Of a DNA stretch of 25,905 nt, positions 1 to 8,081 are shown piece after piece. The DNA comes from a virus: positions 1 to 25,905 of the IMG/VR virus record IMGVR_UViG_3300046451_002522. One strand, given 5' to 3'. Under the pieces are notes generated by a model, which saw only the letters and a list, made by a program, of their open reading frames with translations, did not search any database and had not been told where the DNA came from. How positions within the stretch are numbered: position 1 is the stretch's first letter; each line of letters opens with the position of its first letter. A program made the translations under genes and the position numbers.

Positions 1-140
1 AGGTGGGACGGGTCAATCATCGCCCTCCAGTTCACTGAGCCGTCCACATTGAATTCATACTCCGCGTTCTGTAGTAACCCATGTTCGTCTCTTATGTAAA
101 TGTCCGGCCCGTAATCTTTAGTCTTTTTTGTCTTTGTCAT
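1..140 (-). CDS. N-terminal fragment of an unidentified protein, cut by the window edge
   Basis: An ATG at 140-138 opens a frame that stays open to the left edge, giving 46 complete codons. It begins MTKTKKTKDYGPDIYIRDEH and later contains EYEFNVDGSVNWRAMIDPSH. The Lys/Thr-rich head followed by a regular mix of charged and aromatic residues looks like real protein, not noise. It overlaps the 3' end of the upstream gene (stop at 120-118) by 23 bases, in keeping with the tight packing elsewhere on this strand. No clear Shine-Dalgarno sequence precedes it, so translational coupling is likely. I do not recognise the family from this fragment. The rest lies to the left of the window. Confidence 0.7.
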   Translation of the reverse strand, partial: MTKTKKTKDYGPDIYIRDEHGLLQNAEYEFNVDGSVNWRAMIDPSH

Positions 141-1311
141 TTTTGTATATTTTAAAGTAATCTATTTCCTGGTAAAAGCTTCTATTGTCTATGATTTTCT
201 GCAGGAATGTTGTATTGCACTGTTTTTCAAGTTCAAGATCCATCGCTGCTTTGCTTGGGTAGATTTTGTCACCCCTGATAATGTTGAGACTGGATTCATA
301 GTATGTATAATTATGACATAGATTGTCTGGATTGTCAAGGTCTTTTTTCGACAGCTCTTGATCTTTGTAAATATTTTGGTGAAAGAATTTTAACCTAATT
401 GAAGAAATGTCTTCTCCTATATATAATAGTTTTAATTTAACTCCTGTTGATATGATTTTGTTTATATAGTCTTCTGGTGTTTCGTCTGATATAAATAAAT
501 ATATTATTTTTATGTTGTTTTTATTTTCTTCTATTAGTTTAAGCTCTATCTCTTTATTTAAGTAGATTGCGCATTTGTGTTTCCTTACCCAGTACTCTGT
601 CATATATGGATTGTCTGTATAGTCCGCCCTTATATTTATCATACTTCCTTCCTTGATTTGTATTGTCTTTGGGGGTTCTGAATCTGGGACTATATCTATT
701 ATTTGTGTGTGAAAGTTGCTACCTATGTGGATTGGCTTATTTTCGCTTAGGTTGTTGTCTATGTTTAATAACCTAAGGCATTCGCTTGCGACATGATCTG
801 GAAAGATTTCGTCAACCCTCTTGGTTACTTCTTTTGTCGCGAAGGAAGGCTTTCTCGAGGAATAGTCTGGGGAGATTAGGGATTGTGTGTTTTTATCCCC
901 CCAGTAGGGGCTACATGTATTCGTTATTACGGGCCCGTAGAGAGCTACTACTGGGGTCTCGTAAAACGCCGAGACGTGGGTCGAGAACGAGTCGTTGCCT
1001 AGGTGGAGCATGGAGTTTTTTAGGACAAAAAAGGATTGCCTTAGTGACGTTTCTCCTAATAGGCTCTCTGCCCCCTTTATGCTCTCGTCTTTCTTTTCCC
1101 CTATCTGGAGTATTTTGATTCCTTGCTCTTTTAATTTCGGTTTAATTAATTTAATAACGTTTTCGAAATAAGAATAATTTTTCGAATCCATTCCGGAGCC
1201 CCCATGTATTGTTATATATTTATCGTGTTCTATTGGATAGAATAGAGGTTCAATATGGGGAGTTCCTATTTTGCATCCTGCCGCCAGAGCGTAGTTTTCT
1301 ATTAGGTGCAT
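118..1311 (-). CDS. C-terminal half of a GT9 heptosyltransferase-like enzyme plus an unknown domain
   Basis: The protein has 397 residues. Residues 1-180 resemble the C-terminal Rossmann half of family 9 glycosyltransferases (ADP-heptose:LPS heptosyltransferase type). They show a YITIHGGSG strand-loop, a KILQIGEKKDES segment and the donor-site region LHLGNDSFSTHVSAFYETPVVALYGP. The matching N-terminal half is not in this protein but at the end of the upstream 650-residue protein. The ATG at 1311-1309 overlaps that gene's TAA by 10 bases and lies in the -1 frame, so termination-reinitiation would make both pieces. Residues about 190-397 form a second, Lys/Ile/Asn-rich domain that I do not recognise. 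Role inferred: sugar transfer in the cytoplasm as one half of a split enzyme. A sequencing indel that broke a single gene is the main alternative. Confidence 0.75.
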   Translation of the reverse strand: MHLIENYALAAGCKIGTPHIEPLFYPIEHDKYITIHGGSGMDSKNYSYFENVIKLIKPKLKEQGIKILQIGEKKDESIKGAESLLGETSLRQSFFVLKNSMLHLGNDSFSTHVSAFYETPVVALYGPVITNTCSPYWGDKNTQSLISPDYSSRKPSFATKEVTKRVDEIFPDHVASECLRLLNIDNNLSENKPIHIGSNFHTQIIDIVPDSEPPKTIQIKEGSMINIRADYTDNPYMTEYWVRKHKCAIYLNKEIELKLIEENKNNIKIIYLFISDETPEDYINKIISTGVKLKLLYIGEDISSIRLKFFHQNIYKDQELSKKDLDNPDNLCHNYTYYESSLNIIRGDKIYPSKAAMDLELEKQCNTTFLQKIIDNRSFYQEIDYFKIYKNDKDKKD

Positions 1312-3254
1312 AAGTCTAGGGATATTTTGTCTTTGCCGTTTCTTGTATAGTTTAATACTCTCTGGTTATTTATGTGGAGAAGTATTGCTACTTCAAAAAA
1401 ACCTTCCTCATCCGGCCGGTCTGTTCTTCCGCTAAAGCCTTCTAGTGTTAGTGCGTCGTGGCACTCTGGAGTCATTGGGAGAACCTTATGTATATAGGGG
1501 TTTCCTTCTAGTATCTCGTGGTATATTTCTTGACATATGAAATACAGATTGTAGTCCTCGTATGTTTTTTTAATGTCTGCCAGTAGGCTTGTTGCCATAA
1601 ATATATCTCCTATGCTTTTTGGTAGCACTATTGCTATTCTTTTTCCTTTGTCGGAGTCGTCTAGGAAATCTGCTATTGTTTTTTCCTTTTTCTTTGAGGA
1701 CTGTATTTGTCTTTCCGCATTCTTTTTTAGTGCTGCAAATATTTTTTCTCTTGAGGTTCCTGCTCTGATTTTTTTTAGCAAAAACTCAAATACCTCTGAA
1801 TGGGTTTTTAGTTTTACTCTCAAAAGGTTCTTGTATGTTTTTGTTATAAACTCCTCGTCCGTTTCTGCCTCTGGGATTATGCAATTGGGGTTTGCTTTTA
1901 GTTTATCCTTGTTGAGCATACCCTTGTCACTCTTAGGCATGTCATCAATTATTTTCATTAATTTGTTTGCCGAAGCTTCTATCGAATAGTTTTTAACTAC
2001 GAAATCTCTTGCTTTTTTTCCCATCCTTAGCTTTTTTGCGTTATTCATTTTGAGGGATTTTGTTAGTTTGCTACATATACTGTGGGGACAAGTGCTTGCT
2101 TTTACGAACTGCGTTCCGGGCTCTCTGTATTCTGCCCAAGATAGAGGCATGCCTCCTGAGTCTTCTGAGGAACAATCTTGTCCACAGCTGTAGTCCGTAA
2201 CTAGTGTTATTAATTCGCATAACTTAGCCTCTTGAATGGGTAGTTCTTGACCTCCTGAAGTAAAGGGGTGGCAGTATACGTCCATGAGGTTATATATTTC
2301 GTTTAGCTGGCTTTCGCTTGGCCCTTCGTGCACGCTTGATGTGTTTAGCCCCTGCTTGCTACCGCAGTGGGGGCAGCATTGCTTTTCTCCTCCCTTTTTA
2401 TTGTCTGCGGCAAAGGGTTGTATTTTGTATTTTTTACATTTCGAGCAAAAATATGTAGTTAAAACATTCTTGTTTTCTATGCCCTTCTCTTTGATTAATT
2501 TGGGAATATCCCAGCCCTCTTGCCAGTTAGTGTGAAGTAATAGTTTTGCTGAGGTTTTGCTGTTTTCTTTTTTGAACTTGGCAAATCCGTCTAATAGGTT
2601 TGGGACACTTTTCCTTAGCTGGTTCCTAAATACAAATCCTATTATGTAGTCATCTTCTTCTATGTTGCTGTTATTTCTTATTTTTTTTCTCTGTTCGTCT
2701 TTTAATTTAAAAAAGTTTGAGTCATCTATCGGTCCATGTATACATTGGGCGTTCCCTACTCCTTGAGATGCTAGCTCTTTTTGGGCGAAATTTGACCAGG
2801 TTAGGAACTTGTCCGTGTTCCTTGCTGTAGAAGCTGTCGTATCTAGTATTGGAGTCGAGTCTAGAGTTATCCAAAGTATGGTATTTATGTGCGACCACCA
2901 AGGCCTTTCGCAGAACCCGTTAAACGCCCATATATCCTCCGAGCCAATATATATATCTGGTTTTTCTTTAAAAATTATTTCATCTATCCTGAAGTGCCCA
3001 TATCCCGCTTTGCTTTTAGTTGAGTTGTTTGTATCGCACTCTTTTTCAATAGCAGGGTCGTTAGGAAAGCTCCCTATACATTTCCATGGAAAAAGCTGCA
3101 GAGCTGGAGACTCCTCCTTTACTCCGTTCGCCACCTCTATTATCTCATACTTTCCTGTTGAAAAGAGATGGGTTAATATATTCTTGGCATTTTTCCCGAA
3201 TCCCGTAAAGACTCTTGAGCAGTTACTGTGGAATAGGATTTTTTTTTTAGCCAT
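1302..3254 (-). CDS. GT4-like glycosyltransferase with zinc ribbon, DUF4214-like linker and N-terminal half of GT9
   Basis: The protein has 650 residues in several parts. Residues 1-435 look like a GT-B glycosyltransferase: an N-terminal KILFHSNCSRVFTGFGKNAK glycine loop, IIGFVFRNQLRKSVPNLLDGF at the start of the second Rossmann domain, and a donor-site SGGQELPIQEA (E337, E342). A four-cysteine zinc ribbon (C270, C273, C294, C297) sits inside the C-terminal Rossmann domain. Residues about 465-515 (ITKTYKNLLRVK, IRAGTSREKIF) resemble a DUF4214 helical unit. From about 538, RIAIVLPKSIGDIFMATSLL is the N-terminal half of a GT9 heptosyltransferase, including FSGRTDRPDEEGFFEVAIL, and it stops just where the second half should begin. 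The start is TAATG, overlapping the upstream stop. It probably transfers two sugars, or recruits the split GT9 partner. The acceptor is unknown. Confidence 0.8.
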   Translation of the reverse strand: MAKKKILFHSNCSRVFTGFGKNAKNILTHLFSTGKYEIIEVANGVKEESPALQLFPWKCIGSFPNDPAIEKECDTNNSTKSKAGYGHFRIDEIIFKEKPDIYIGSEDIWAFNGFCERPWWSHINTILWITLDSTPILDTTASTARNTDKFLTWSNFAQKELASQGVGNAQCIHGPIDDSNFFKLKDEQRKKIRNNSNIEEDDYIIGFVFRNQLRKSVPNLLDGFAKFKKENSKTSAKLLLHTNWQEGWDIPKLIKEKGIENKNVLTTYFCSKCKKYKIQPFAADNKKGGEKQCCPHCGSKQGLNTSSVHEGPSESQLNEIYNLMDVYCHPFTSGGQELPIQEAKLCELITLVTDYSCGQDCSSEDSGGMPLSWAEYREPGTQFVKASTCPHSICSKLTKSLKMNNAKKLRMGKKARDFVVKNYSIEASANKLMKIIDDMPKSDKGMLNKDKLKANPNCIIPEAETDEEFITKTYKNLLRVKLKTHSEVFEFLLKKIRAGTSREKIFAALKKNAERQIQSSKKKEKTIADFLDDSDKGKRIAIVLPKSIGDIFMATSLLADIKKTYEDYNLYFICQEIYHEILEGNPYIHKVLPMTPECHDALTLEGFSGRTDRPDEEGFFEVAILLHINNQRVLNYTRNGKDKISLDLCT

Positions 3255-3790
3255 TAGAAGGGAGCCTCGTTAGTCGACTTTGGTTGCGACCTGGCTTCCT
3301 CTGGTTGTTTTTTTTTGTTAGCAGAAAATGTAAACAGCTCATCGAAGTACCTTGCAAAAAGCATTTTTAAGGCTTCGACTTCTCCAGGTTCCATCGGAAG
3401 CCTGAATGTCTGGCTCCCGTTTCTGGTTAGCACAAGTCCGAATGCTGGAACAATTTGGCTTCCGTCTTTTGTTTTTTGGGATTTATCCCACGGAGTTAGC
3501 TTTATTGAGGTAGAGTTCTCGTCAAAGGTATGGTAGGTGCTATACTCGTATCTATTGTTGAATGCTGATATTATTGCCCCTATCTCAAACTCGTTGAATT
3601 TTACGTTAATATTCTTCTCCGCATCTTCTCTGTTTTTTGAGAAATTTGCGGTTTTTGTTCCCGAATTCCAACTGTGCTGTTGTATTGCGCTGCAATAAAT
3701 AGAAGGAACGCCTTTCGTTCCTGGCCCCACGCTGAAGCTGAACGCACATCCGCTGTTTTTACTATTGGGTTTGTATAGACTGAGATTCAT
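3254..3790 (-). CDS. Putative PC4/Whirly-like single-stranded DNA-binding protein
   Basis: The protein has 178 residues. The core (about residues 60-150) has the pattern of PC4/Whirly-type ssDNA-binding folds: NVKFNEFEIGAIISAF, then an aromatic and polar strand YEYSTYHTFDENSTSIKLTP, then FGLVLTRNGSQTFRLPMEPGEVEALKMLFARYF, where a strand leads into a C-terminal helix. A Lys/Glu/Gln/Ser-rich, disordered-looking tail ends in NEAPF. A terminal Pro-Phe is the known contact point of bacterial SSB proteins with their partners. The ATG at 3790-3788 lies 29 bases inside the end of the protease gene. The family assignment comes from recalled pattern and is moderate; a virion or unrelated DNA-binding role is possible. 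It would act in replication or recombination alongside the OB-fold SSB at 13486-13890. Confidence 0.55.
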   Translation of the reverse strand: MNLSLYKPNSKNSGCAFSFSVGPGTKGVPSIYCSAIQQHSWNSGTKTANFSKNREDAEKNINVKFNEFEIGAIISAFNNRYEYSTYHTFDENSTSIKLTPWDKSQKTKDGSQIVPAFGLVLTRNGSQTFRLPMEPGEVEALKMLFARYFDELFTFSANKKKQPEEARSQPKSTNEAPF

Positions 3791-4694
3791 ATTTTGTTGT
3801 CCTTATTAGGAAATTCATCCTTTTTTTGTTTTTCGACTTCTTCGTTTCGGCTGTTTTTAGTCCTGAGCTTTCAATCGACATTGATAAAATTTCCTTGACA
3901 GGAGGGGTCTTTGCTGTTGGGTCAATTGCCCATAGAACATTATTTTCTTTTGCCCAGTTTTTTATTCTCCTAATGGGGATCATTAAATTAAAACCTTCTC
4001 CCGCTCCCCTTGCTATCATTCCTACATAGCGTCCGTCTTCTAGATAAACACCTCCGCCTGAAGACCCTGGGAAAGCCGTAACCGTAGTCTGATCGAATTC
4101 AACCTTGTCCTCTACTCTTCCTATTTGGGAAATGATACCTGTAGTCATACTATTCGCTCCCATCTGTCCTAATAGGGATCCGACGTGAAATAATCTGGTG
4201 CCAATTGGGATTATTGAATCCTCTTTACTTAGATAAAATTTTGCACTAGCCTTGCTGTAGTCCCTTGCTCTAACCATAAGGAGTGCCAGGTCGTGTCCGT
4301 GTTCGTAGTCACTATACTTGATTACTTTTGCGTCCATTTTAATTTCGCCGACCCTTCTCCCTCCCTCTACTAACTCTTTTATTATCTGGGGGTCGTCAAA
4401 TTCCACAATCTTCACTGATCCTCCTTTTTCGTTTACTACGTTTCTGATATTTCTGAGATTATCTATCACGTGCGCGCAGGTCCAAACAAAGGCTACCTGC
4501 TCGGCACCTATCTTTCTGTTAATTAGTACCCCTGACCCCTCTGACTTACTGTTTTCTGATTCGGATTTAATCGTTACGGAAACATCCTGAAGGAACTGTG
4601 CCACGTCCTTCTTGTTTGGGAGGGCTCTAGCTTGCGAGTAGCACAGGCTCGCTGACAGTAGTACTGCTATTGTCGATATAATTATATGCTTCAT
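3762..4694 (-). CDS. Secreted trypsin-like serine protease with Sec signal peptide
   Basis: The chosen ATG at 4694-4692 gives 310 residues. Residues 1-24 are a classic signal peptide: MKH, a hydrophobic core IIISTIAVLLSASL, then a likely signal peptidase I site after SQA (22) or ARA (24). The cysteine at 18 is preceded by Leu, so it is not a lipobox. The trypsin-fold triad is readable: H75 in WTCAHVI, D135 in HGHDLALLMV and S212 in FPGSSGGGVYL, with a typical GMIARGAGEGFNLMIPI tail strand. This is an HtrA/S1C-like protease without a PDZ domain. The C-terminal 50 residues are Lys/Ser-rich. A longer in-frame start at 4766 would overlap nrdA and lacks a signal peptide at its N-terminus. It likely works in the host periplasm or outside the cell; the substrate is unknown. 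It has its own promoter. Confidence 0.85.
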   Translation of the reverse strand: MKHIIISTIAVLLSASLCYSQARALPNKKDVAQFLQDVSVTIKSESENSKSEGSGVLINRKIGAEQVAFVWTCAHVIDNLRNIRNVVNEKGGSVKIVEFDDPQIIKELVEGGRRVGEIKMDAKVIKYSDYEHGHDLALLMVRARDYSKASAKFYLSKEDSIIPIGTRLFHVGSLLGQMGANSMTTGIISQIGRVEDKVEFDQTTVTAFPGSSGGGVYLEDGRYVGMIARGAGEGFNLMIPIRRIKNWAKENNVLWAIDPTAKTPPVKEILSMSIESSGLKTAETKKSKNKKRMNFLIRTTKYESQSIQTQ

Positions 4695-4703
4695 ATATAT
4701 GAT

Positions 4704-4732
4704 ATAATACATGAAAAATACCCTAAAGTCAA
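4704..4732 (-). promoter_or_regulatory. Sigma70-type promoter for the protease gene, probably leaderless
   Basis: On the minus strand TTGACT (4732-4727), a 17-base spacer and TATTAT (4709-4704) form a near-consensus promoter. It fits exactly in the short gap between the nrdA stop (4738) and the protease ATG (4694). Only nine bases separate the -10 box from the ATG, so transcription would start within about three bases of the start codon and the mRNA would have almost no leader. Confidence 0.7.
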
Positions 4733-4737
4733 GTTTT

Positions 4738-7164
4738 TTATTGGCAGCTTTCGCACTCTCCTCCATTGCTCATTGCTTCTATACTGCAGGCTTCGGTTTT
4801 CGCTTCTTCTGAGGTTGATTTTTCAACTTTAGTTGCAGCCTTGTTTCTTAAATAGTAAGTTGTTTTTAATCCCGCTTCCCAGCAGGCCATGTATATATCG
4901 TTGAGGTATTTGAGCGAAGTGCCGCTGTTGTAAAGGTTGAAGCTTATTGACTGGTCCATCCATTTTTGCCTAGCTGCGTTTGCTTCTATTAGCTTAAACA
5001 TATCCCTGTTGAATACTGTTTTATATTTGTCTTTTATTTCATTTGGAATTTCGCCGTTTAATAAGGATAAGTCTCCGTCTGCCTTTTTGACTAAATCTGC
5101 CGTAGTCGGGTTCCATAGGTTTAGCTTCTTCATATCGTTGACAAAGTGTTCGTTGATTATATAGAAGTTTCCGGACTTATTTTCGTAAACAAACAGCGTG
5201 GAGAAATTTGGCTCGATACTTTGCTCTACCCCATTTATGTATCCAATTGTCGCCGTCGGAGCTATGGCCATAACATTAGAGTTTCTCATTCCGTATTTTT
5301 TAACATGAGATCTTACTTCGTTCCATTCCTGTAGTTTTTCGTTGGCATTGTCTTTTTTTCTGTAATCCATTAGGTTGTTGTGGCTGTCTATTGGTAGAAC
5401 GTTTTGGTCCCATAGTGACCCTGAATAACTGCTATATGCTCCCCTCTCTGCCGCTAGCTTGGAGCTTGACAGTATTGCATTCTTGCTGTAGGATTCGAAA
5501 AGTCTGTCACTGAACTCAATTCCTTCCTTTGAATCGATAACTATATTCATTTTATGCAGTAAATCGTGCAGTCCCATCATTCCTAACCCGACGGGTCTGT
5601 GTTTTAGGTTTGAGTTTGAGGCTTCTTTCGTCGGGTAGAAGTTTAGGTCTATCACATTGTCTAGCATTCTGACTGCAGTCTCTGTCGTTTCTGCGAGCTT
5701 TGTCCAGTTGATGTCGTAGCAAAGTTTTCCTTCTGCGTTTGTGTGTTCTCTTATGTGTCTGGCTAGATTGATCGATCCTAGGTTACATACCGCCGTCTCC
5801 CCTGTTTCTGTTTTTTCCCCTTTATCATAAGAGGAGGCTTTTGTATGAAGTGTTATTTCTGTGCATAAATTAGAACTATGTACCACCCCTTTATGCTGAT
5901 TTGTATATCTAATATTGCAGGGGTCTTTGAAGGTGTTCCATGGGTGAGACGTCTCAAAGAGAACTTTTAGCATTTTTTTCCACAAATCCTTAGCCGGCAT
6001 TTTCCTCCAATTTTTAACGCTGCCTTCTTCTGCTTTTTTGCATAAGTTTTTGTACGAACTGTCAAACTCTTCTCCGAAAAGGTCGTGCAATCCGACTTCT
6101 GACGGGTCAAACATATACCAGTCCTCTTCGCTTTGGACTCTTCTCATGAACTCGTCGGGGATCCATGCAGCAGTATTCATGTCGTGACACCTTAGCCTTT
6201 CGTCCCCCGTATTCCTTCGTAGATTTAAGAAGTCTTCGAAGTCTAAGTGCCAGGGCTCTAGATAAGCGCAGCCTGCCCCTGGCCTTTTGCCCCCTTGGTT
6301 GACTGCGATCAATAGATCATTGTAAATTTTTAGCCACGGCACAAGCCCGCTTGAGATTCCGTTCGTACCCCGAATGTGAGAGCCTGCTGCCCTAAAGGGA
6401 GTTACATCTAACCCTAGACCTCCTGCATACTTTGATTTTCTTGCCTCCTGCCATGCTCCGTCAAATATTCCATCGATGCTATCCTCAAAGGTATTTAGAT
6501 AGCAGGAGCTTAATTGGGACCTTACGGACCCGCTGTTAAATAAAGTTGGCGTAGACGGTGTGTATAAAAATTGAGACATTAAGTTATAGAACTCTATTGC
6601 CTTCTCGTTTTTATCCTCCTCGTTTATTGACAACCCCATAGCCACCCTCATCCAGAATCCCTGAGGGGATTCCATGATTTTATTCTCTGCTCTAATGAAA
6701 TATCTATCGTGTAAGGTCTTAATCCCTAGGTATTTAAAGTCGTTATCTCTTGATAACACAAGGGCTTCCGAAAGTCTCTTCAGGTCAAACTCTAGCATTT
6801 TTTCGCTTAACCTTTCGTCTTTTGTTAATATCTTAATATTCTGAACAAAGCACTTCCTGTACTGAAGCTCTAGGATATCTGAGTCCGCTCCCTCTTTGAA
6901 CACTTCTTTGTATAGGCAGTTTAGGAGTATTCTTGCTGCCGCAAAAGAGTAATTGGGCTCTTTGTATATTTTGTCTCTTGCCGAGAATATGAGAGCTTGG
7001 TCTATTTCCGCTGTAGTTATCTTACTGAAAAGCTGTAGCTGTGCATCTAGTATTATTTCGCTGGCAGACACCCCGCTTATCCCTTCGCAGGCCCTTTCGG
7101 CGCAAGTATTAATCTTGTCTACATTAAAGTCTTCTAGTCGTCCGTTTCGTTTTTTAACTTGCAT
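4738..7164 (-). CDS. nrdA: Class I (aerobic) ribonucleoside-diphosphate reductase alpha subunit
   Basis: This 808-residue protein reduces ribonucleoside diphosphates to deoxyribonucleotides in the cytoplasm and feeds phage DNA synthesis. An ATP-cone is present at residues 1-90 (VKKRNGRLEDFNVDKI). Active-site residues are intact: C221 (SSCYLN), N432, C434 and E436 (SNLCTEI), C460, the radical-transfer pair Y770-Y771 (TTYYLRNKAATK), and a C-terminal thiol-relay pair C804/C807 (ECESCQ). PTATIGYINGVEQSIEPNFS is also typical. The length is slightly above the bacterial norm of about 760. The free-radical subunit NrdB, glutaredoxin and thioredoxin are not in this window, so they must lie elsewhere in the phage or come from the host. 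The gene has its own promoter upstream and a separate promoter follows its stop. Confidence 0.97.
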   Translation of the reverse strand: MQVKKRNGRLEDFNVDKINTCAERACEGISGVSASEIILDAQLQLFSKITTAEIDQALIFSARDKIYKEPNYSFAAARILLNCLYKEVFKEGADSDILELQYRKCFVQNIKILTKDERLSEKMLEFDLKRLSEALVLSRDNDFKYLGIKTLHDRYFIRAENKIMESPQGFWMRVAMGLSINEEDKNEKAIEFYNLMSQFLYTPSTPTLFNSGSVRSQLSSCYLNTFEDSIDGIFDGAWQEARKSKYAGGLGLDVTPFRAAGSHIRGTNGISSGLVPWLKIYNDLLIAVNQGGKRPGAGCAYLEPWHLDFEDFLNLRRNTGDERLRCHDMNTAAWIPDEFMRRVQSEEDWYMFDPSEVGLHDLFGEEFDSSYKNLCKKAEEGSVKNWRKMPAKDLWKKMLKVLFETSHPWNTFKDPCNIRYTNQHKGVVHSSNLCTEITLHTKASSYDKGEKTETGETAVCNLGSINLARHIREHTNAEGKLCYDINWTKLAETTETAVRMLDNVIDLNFYPTKEASNSNLKHRPVGLGMMGLHDLLHKMNIVIDSKEGIEFSDRLFESYSKNAILSSSKLAAERGAYSSYSGSLWDQNVLPIDSHNNLMDYRKKDNANEKLQEWNEVRSHVKKYGMRNSNVMAIAPTATIGYINGVEQSIEPNFSTLFVYENKSGNFYIINEHFVNDMKKLNLWNPTTADLVKKADGDLSLLNGEIPNEIKDKYKTVFNRDMFKLIEANAARQKWMDQSISFNLYNSGTSLKYLNDIYMACWEAGLKTTYYLRNKAATKVEKSTSEEAKTEACSIEAMSNGGECESCQ

Positions 7165-7182
7165 TTGATTTATTCTTTATAA

Positions 7183-7211
7183 ATTGTACCATAGTAGAAC
7201 ATTAATTACAA
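7183..7211 (-). promoter_or_regulatory. Sigma70-type promoter for nrdA with extended -10
   Basis: On the minus strand TTGTAA (7211-7206), a 17-base spacer ending in TGG, and TACAAT (7188-7183) form a plausible promoter with the TG-n extended -10 element. The nrdA ATG (7164) lies 18 bases beyond the -10 box, so the leader would be about ten bases. The gap between the WavE-like gene (stop 7240) and nrdA holds no other feature I can support. Confidence 0.6.
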
Positions 7212-7239
7212 CTAAAAAGAGAAAATGTTGATAACTATT

Positions 7240-8076
7240 TTAGATATTTTTTATATCTTGCAGCCACCCAGTCTCTTGCGTGGTTAGTTTGTCGTACTTT
7301 CTGTAACTGCATGTCCATATAGAATCCTTCATTGAGTTTATTGGTACTATTTCAAAATTTTCCTTCATGATCTGTTTTGACTTATAGTCTTTGATTTCGA
7401 CCCCCCTGCTTCTTAGTATTGATTTACATATTAGCTGTTCGGGGAAGGTGTATTCTTTTATTCTCTTATTGCAGCATTCTTTGGTAGATTTTTCGAAAGC
7501 GCTAATCATGGCGCACTTTGGGCCTCCGATTATATGGTCTGAAATATGGAACTTTTCCTCCCTGTCTGCCCTGAAGAATATATCGCTCGTGTGGAACTTT
7601 ATTCCGCCTGCTTTATGCTGATCCTCTATCATTCTTTTGTAGAAAATTTCTAGCCCTGGGTAAATTTCATCCGACCTAACCTTGATGCATAGGTTGCCTG
7701 TAGCCTTCCTTAGCCCTTTTAGTGTTGTATGGTTTTGTAATATCCACGGACTCGCTCCTCTTGATCCTTTTTTATCTATAAACGGGGGAAGCTCTCCTCT
7801 TTTGCTTTTTACTAAGGTTATACTTTTGCTGTTTTTTATATTTTTGATAATTCCTTCGTCATCCCCTTCCCAATAGGATATGATTACATTACCTAATAAA
7901 TTATTGTTGTATTCCTGGTAGTGCTGTTTTTTCTCTACTAGTTTTAGGTAATACTTTATTGACTCGTTTATTCTTTTATTTAAGGGGCCTTGTATTATAA
8001 CGCTCAAGGATTCCTCTAACCCCTTCATTTTCGGAAGTAGTCTTTTTAGGAATTTTAAATATTGATGACTGTCCAT
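7240..8076 (-). CDS. WavE-like lipopolysaccharide glycosyltransferase
   Basis: The ATG at 8076-8074 gives 278 residues. It resembles the WavE family, named after a Vibrio cholerae LPS-core gene. The N-terminal signature is ESLSVIIQGPLNKRINESIK, followed by GNVIISYWEGDDEGI, then TTLKGLRKATGNLCIKVRSDE, the conserved Lys-x-Arg-Ser-Asp-Glu core expected to hold the nucleotide-sugar or metal ligand in a GT-A-like fold. The central FHTSDIFFRADREEKFHISDHIIGG segment also fits. The start lies six bases beyond the stop of the upstream GDPD-like gene. A TTG at 8103 would extend the protein by nine weakly coding residues and is less likely. It is the last gene of the glycan block before nrdA and probably adds a sugar to a surface or virion glycan. 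Confidence 0.8.
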   Translation of the reverse strand: MDSHQYLKFLKRLLPKMKGLEESLSVIIQGPLNKRINESIKYYLKLVEKKQHYQEYNNNLLGNVIISYWEGDDEGIIKNIKNSKSITLVKSKRGELPPFIDKKGSRGASPWILQNHTTLKGLRKATGNLCIKVRSDEIYPGLEIFYKRMIEDQHKAGGIKFHTSDIFFRADREEKFHISDHIIGGPKCAMISAFEKSTKECCNKRIKEYTFPEQLICKSILRSRGVEIKDYKSKQIMKENFEIVPINSMKDSIWTCSYRKYDKLTTQETGWLQDIKNI

Positions 8077-8081
8077 TATTA

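Noticed and set aside
487-500. TATAAATA on the plus strand
   Set aside because: It lies inside a minus-strand gene rich in Ile/Tyr/Phe codons, with no plus-strand gene downstream.
786-1118. Plus-strand frame rich in Arg, Ser and Leu inside the GT9 half
   Set aside because: It has low-complexity, shadow-like composition and no ribosome binding site, and the minus frame carries clear family motifs.
1302-1345. Programmed -1 frameshift joining the two GT9 halves
   Set aside because: The bases before the junction contain no X-XXY-YYZ slippery heptamer and no evident downstream hairpin, while an ATG overlapping the stop explains expression of the second half.
4692-4766. Longer protease start at 4766 and a lipoprotein reading of Cys18
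   Set aside because: The longer start lies inside nrdA, crosses the promoter and buries the signal peptide. The residues before Cys18 (Ala-Ser-Leu) do not fit a lipobox, which needs a small residue just before the Cys.
7240-7260. Hairpin AGATAT-A5-ATATCT at the end of the WavE-like gene as a terminator
   Set aside because: The stem has only one G-C pair, lies inside the last codons and has no U-run after it.
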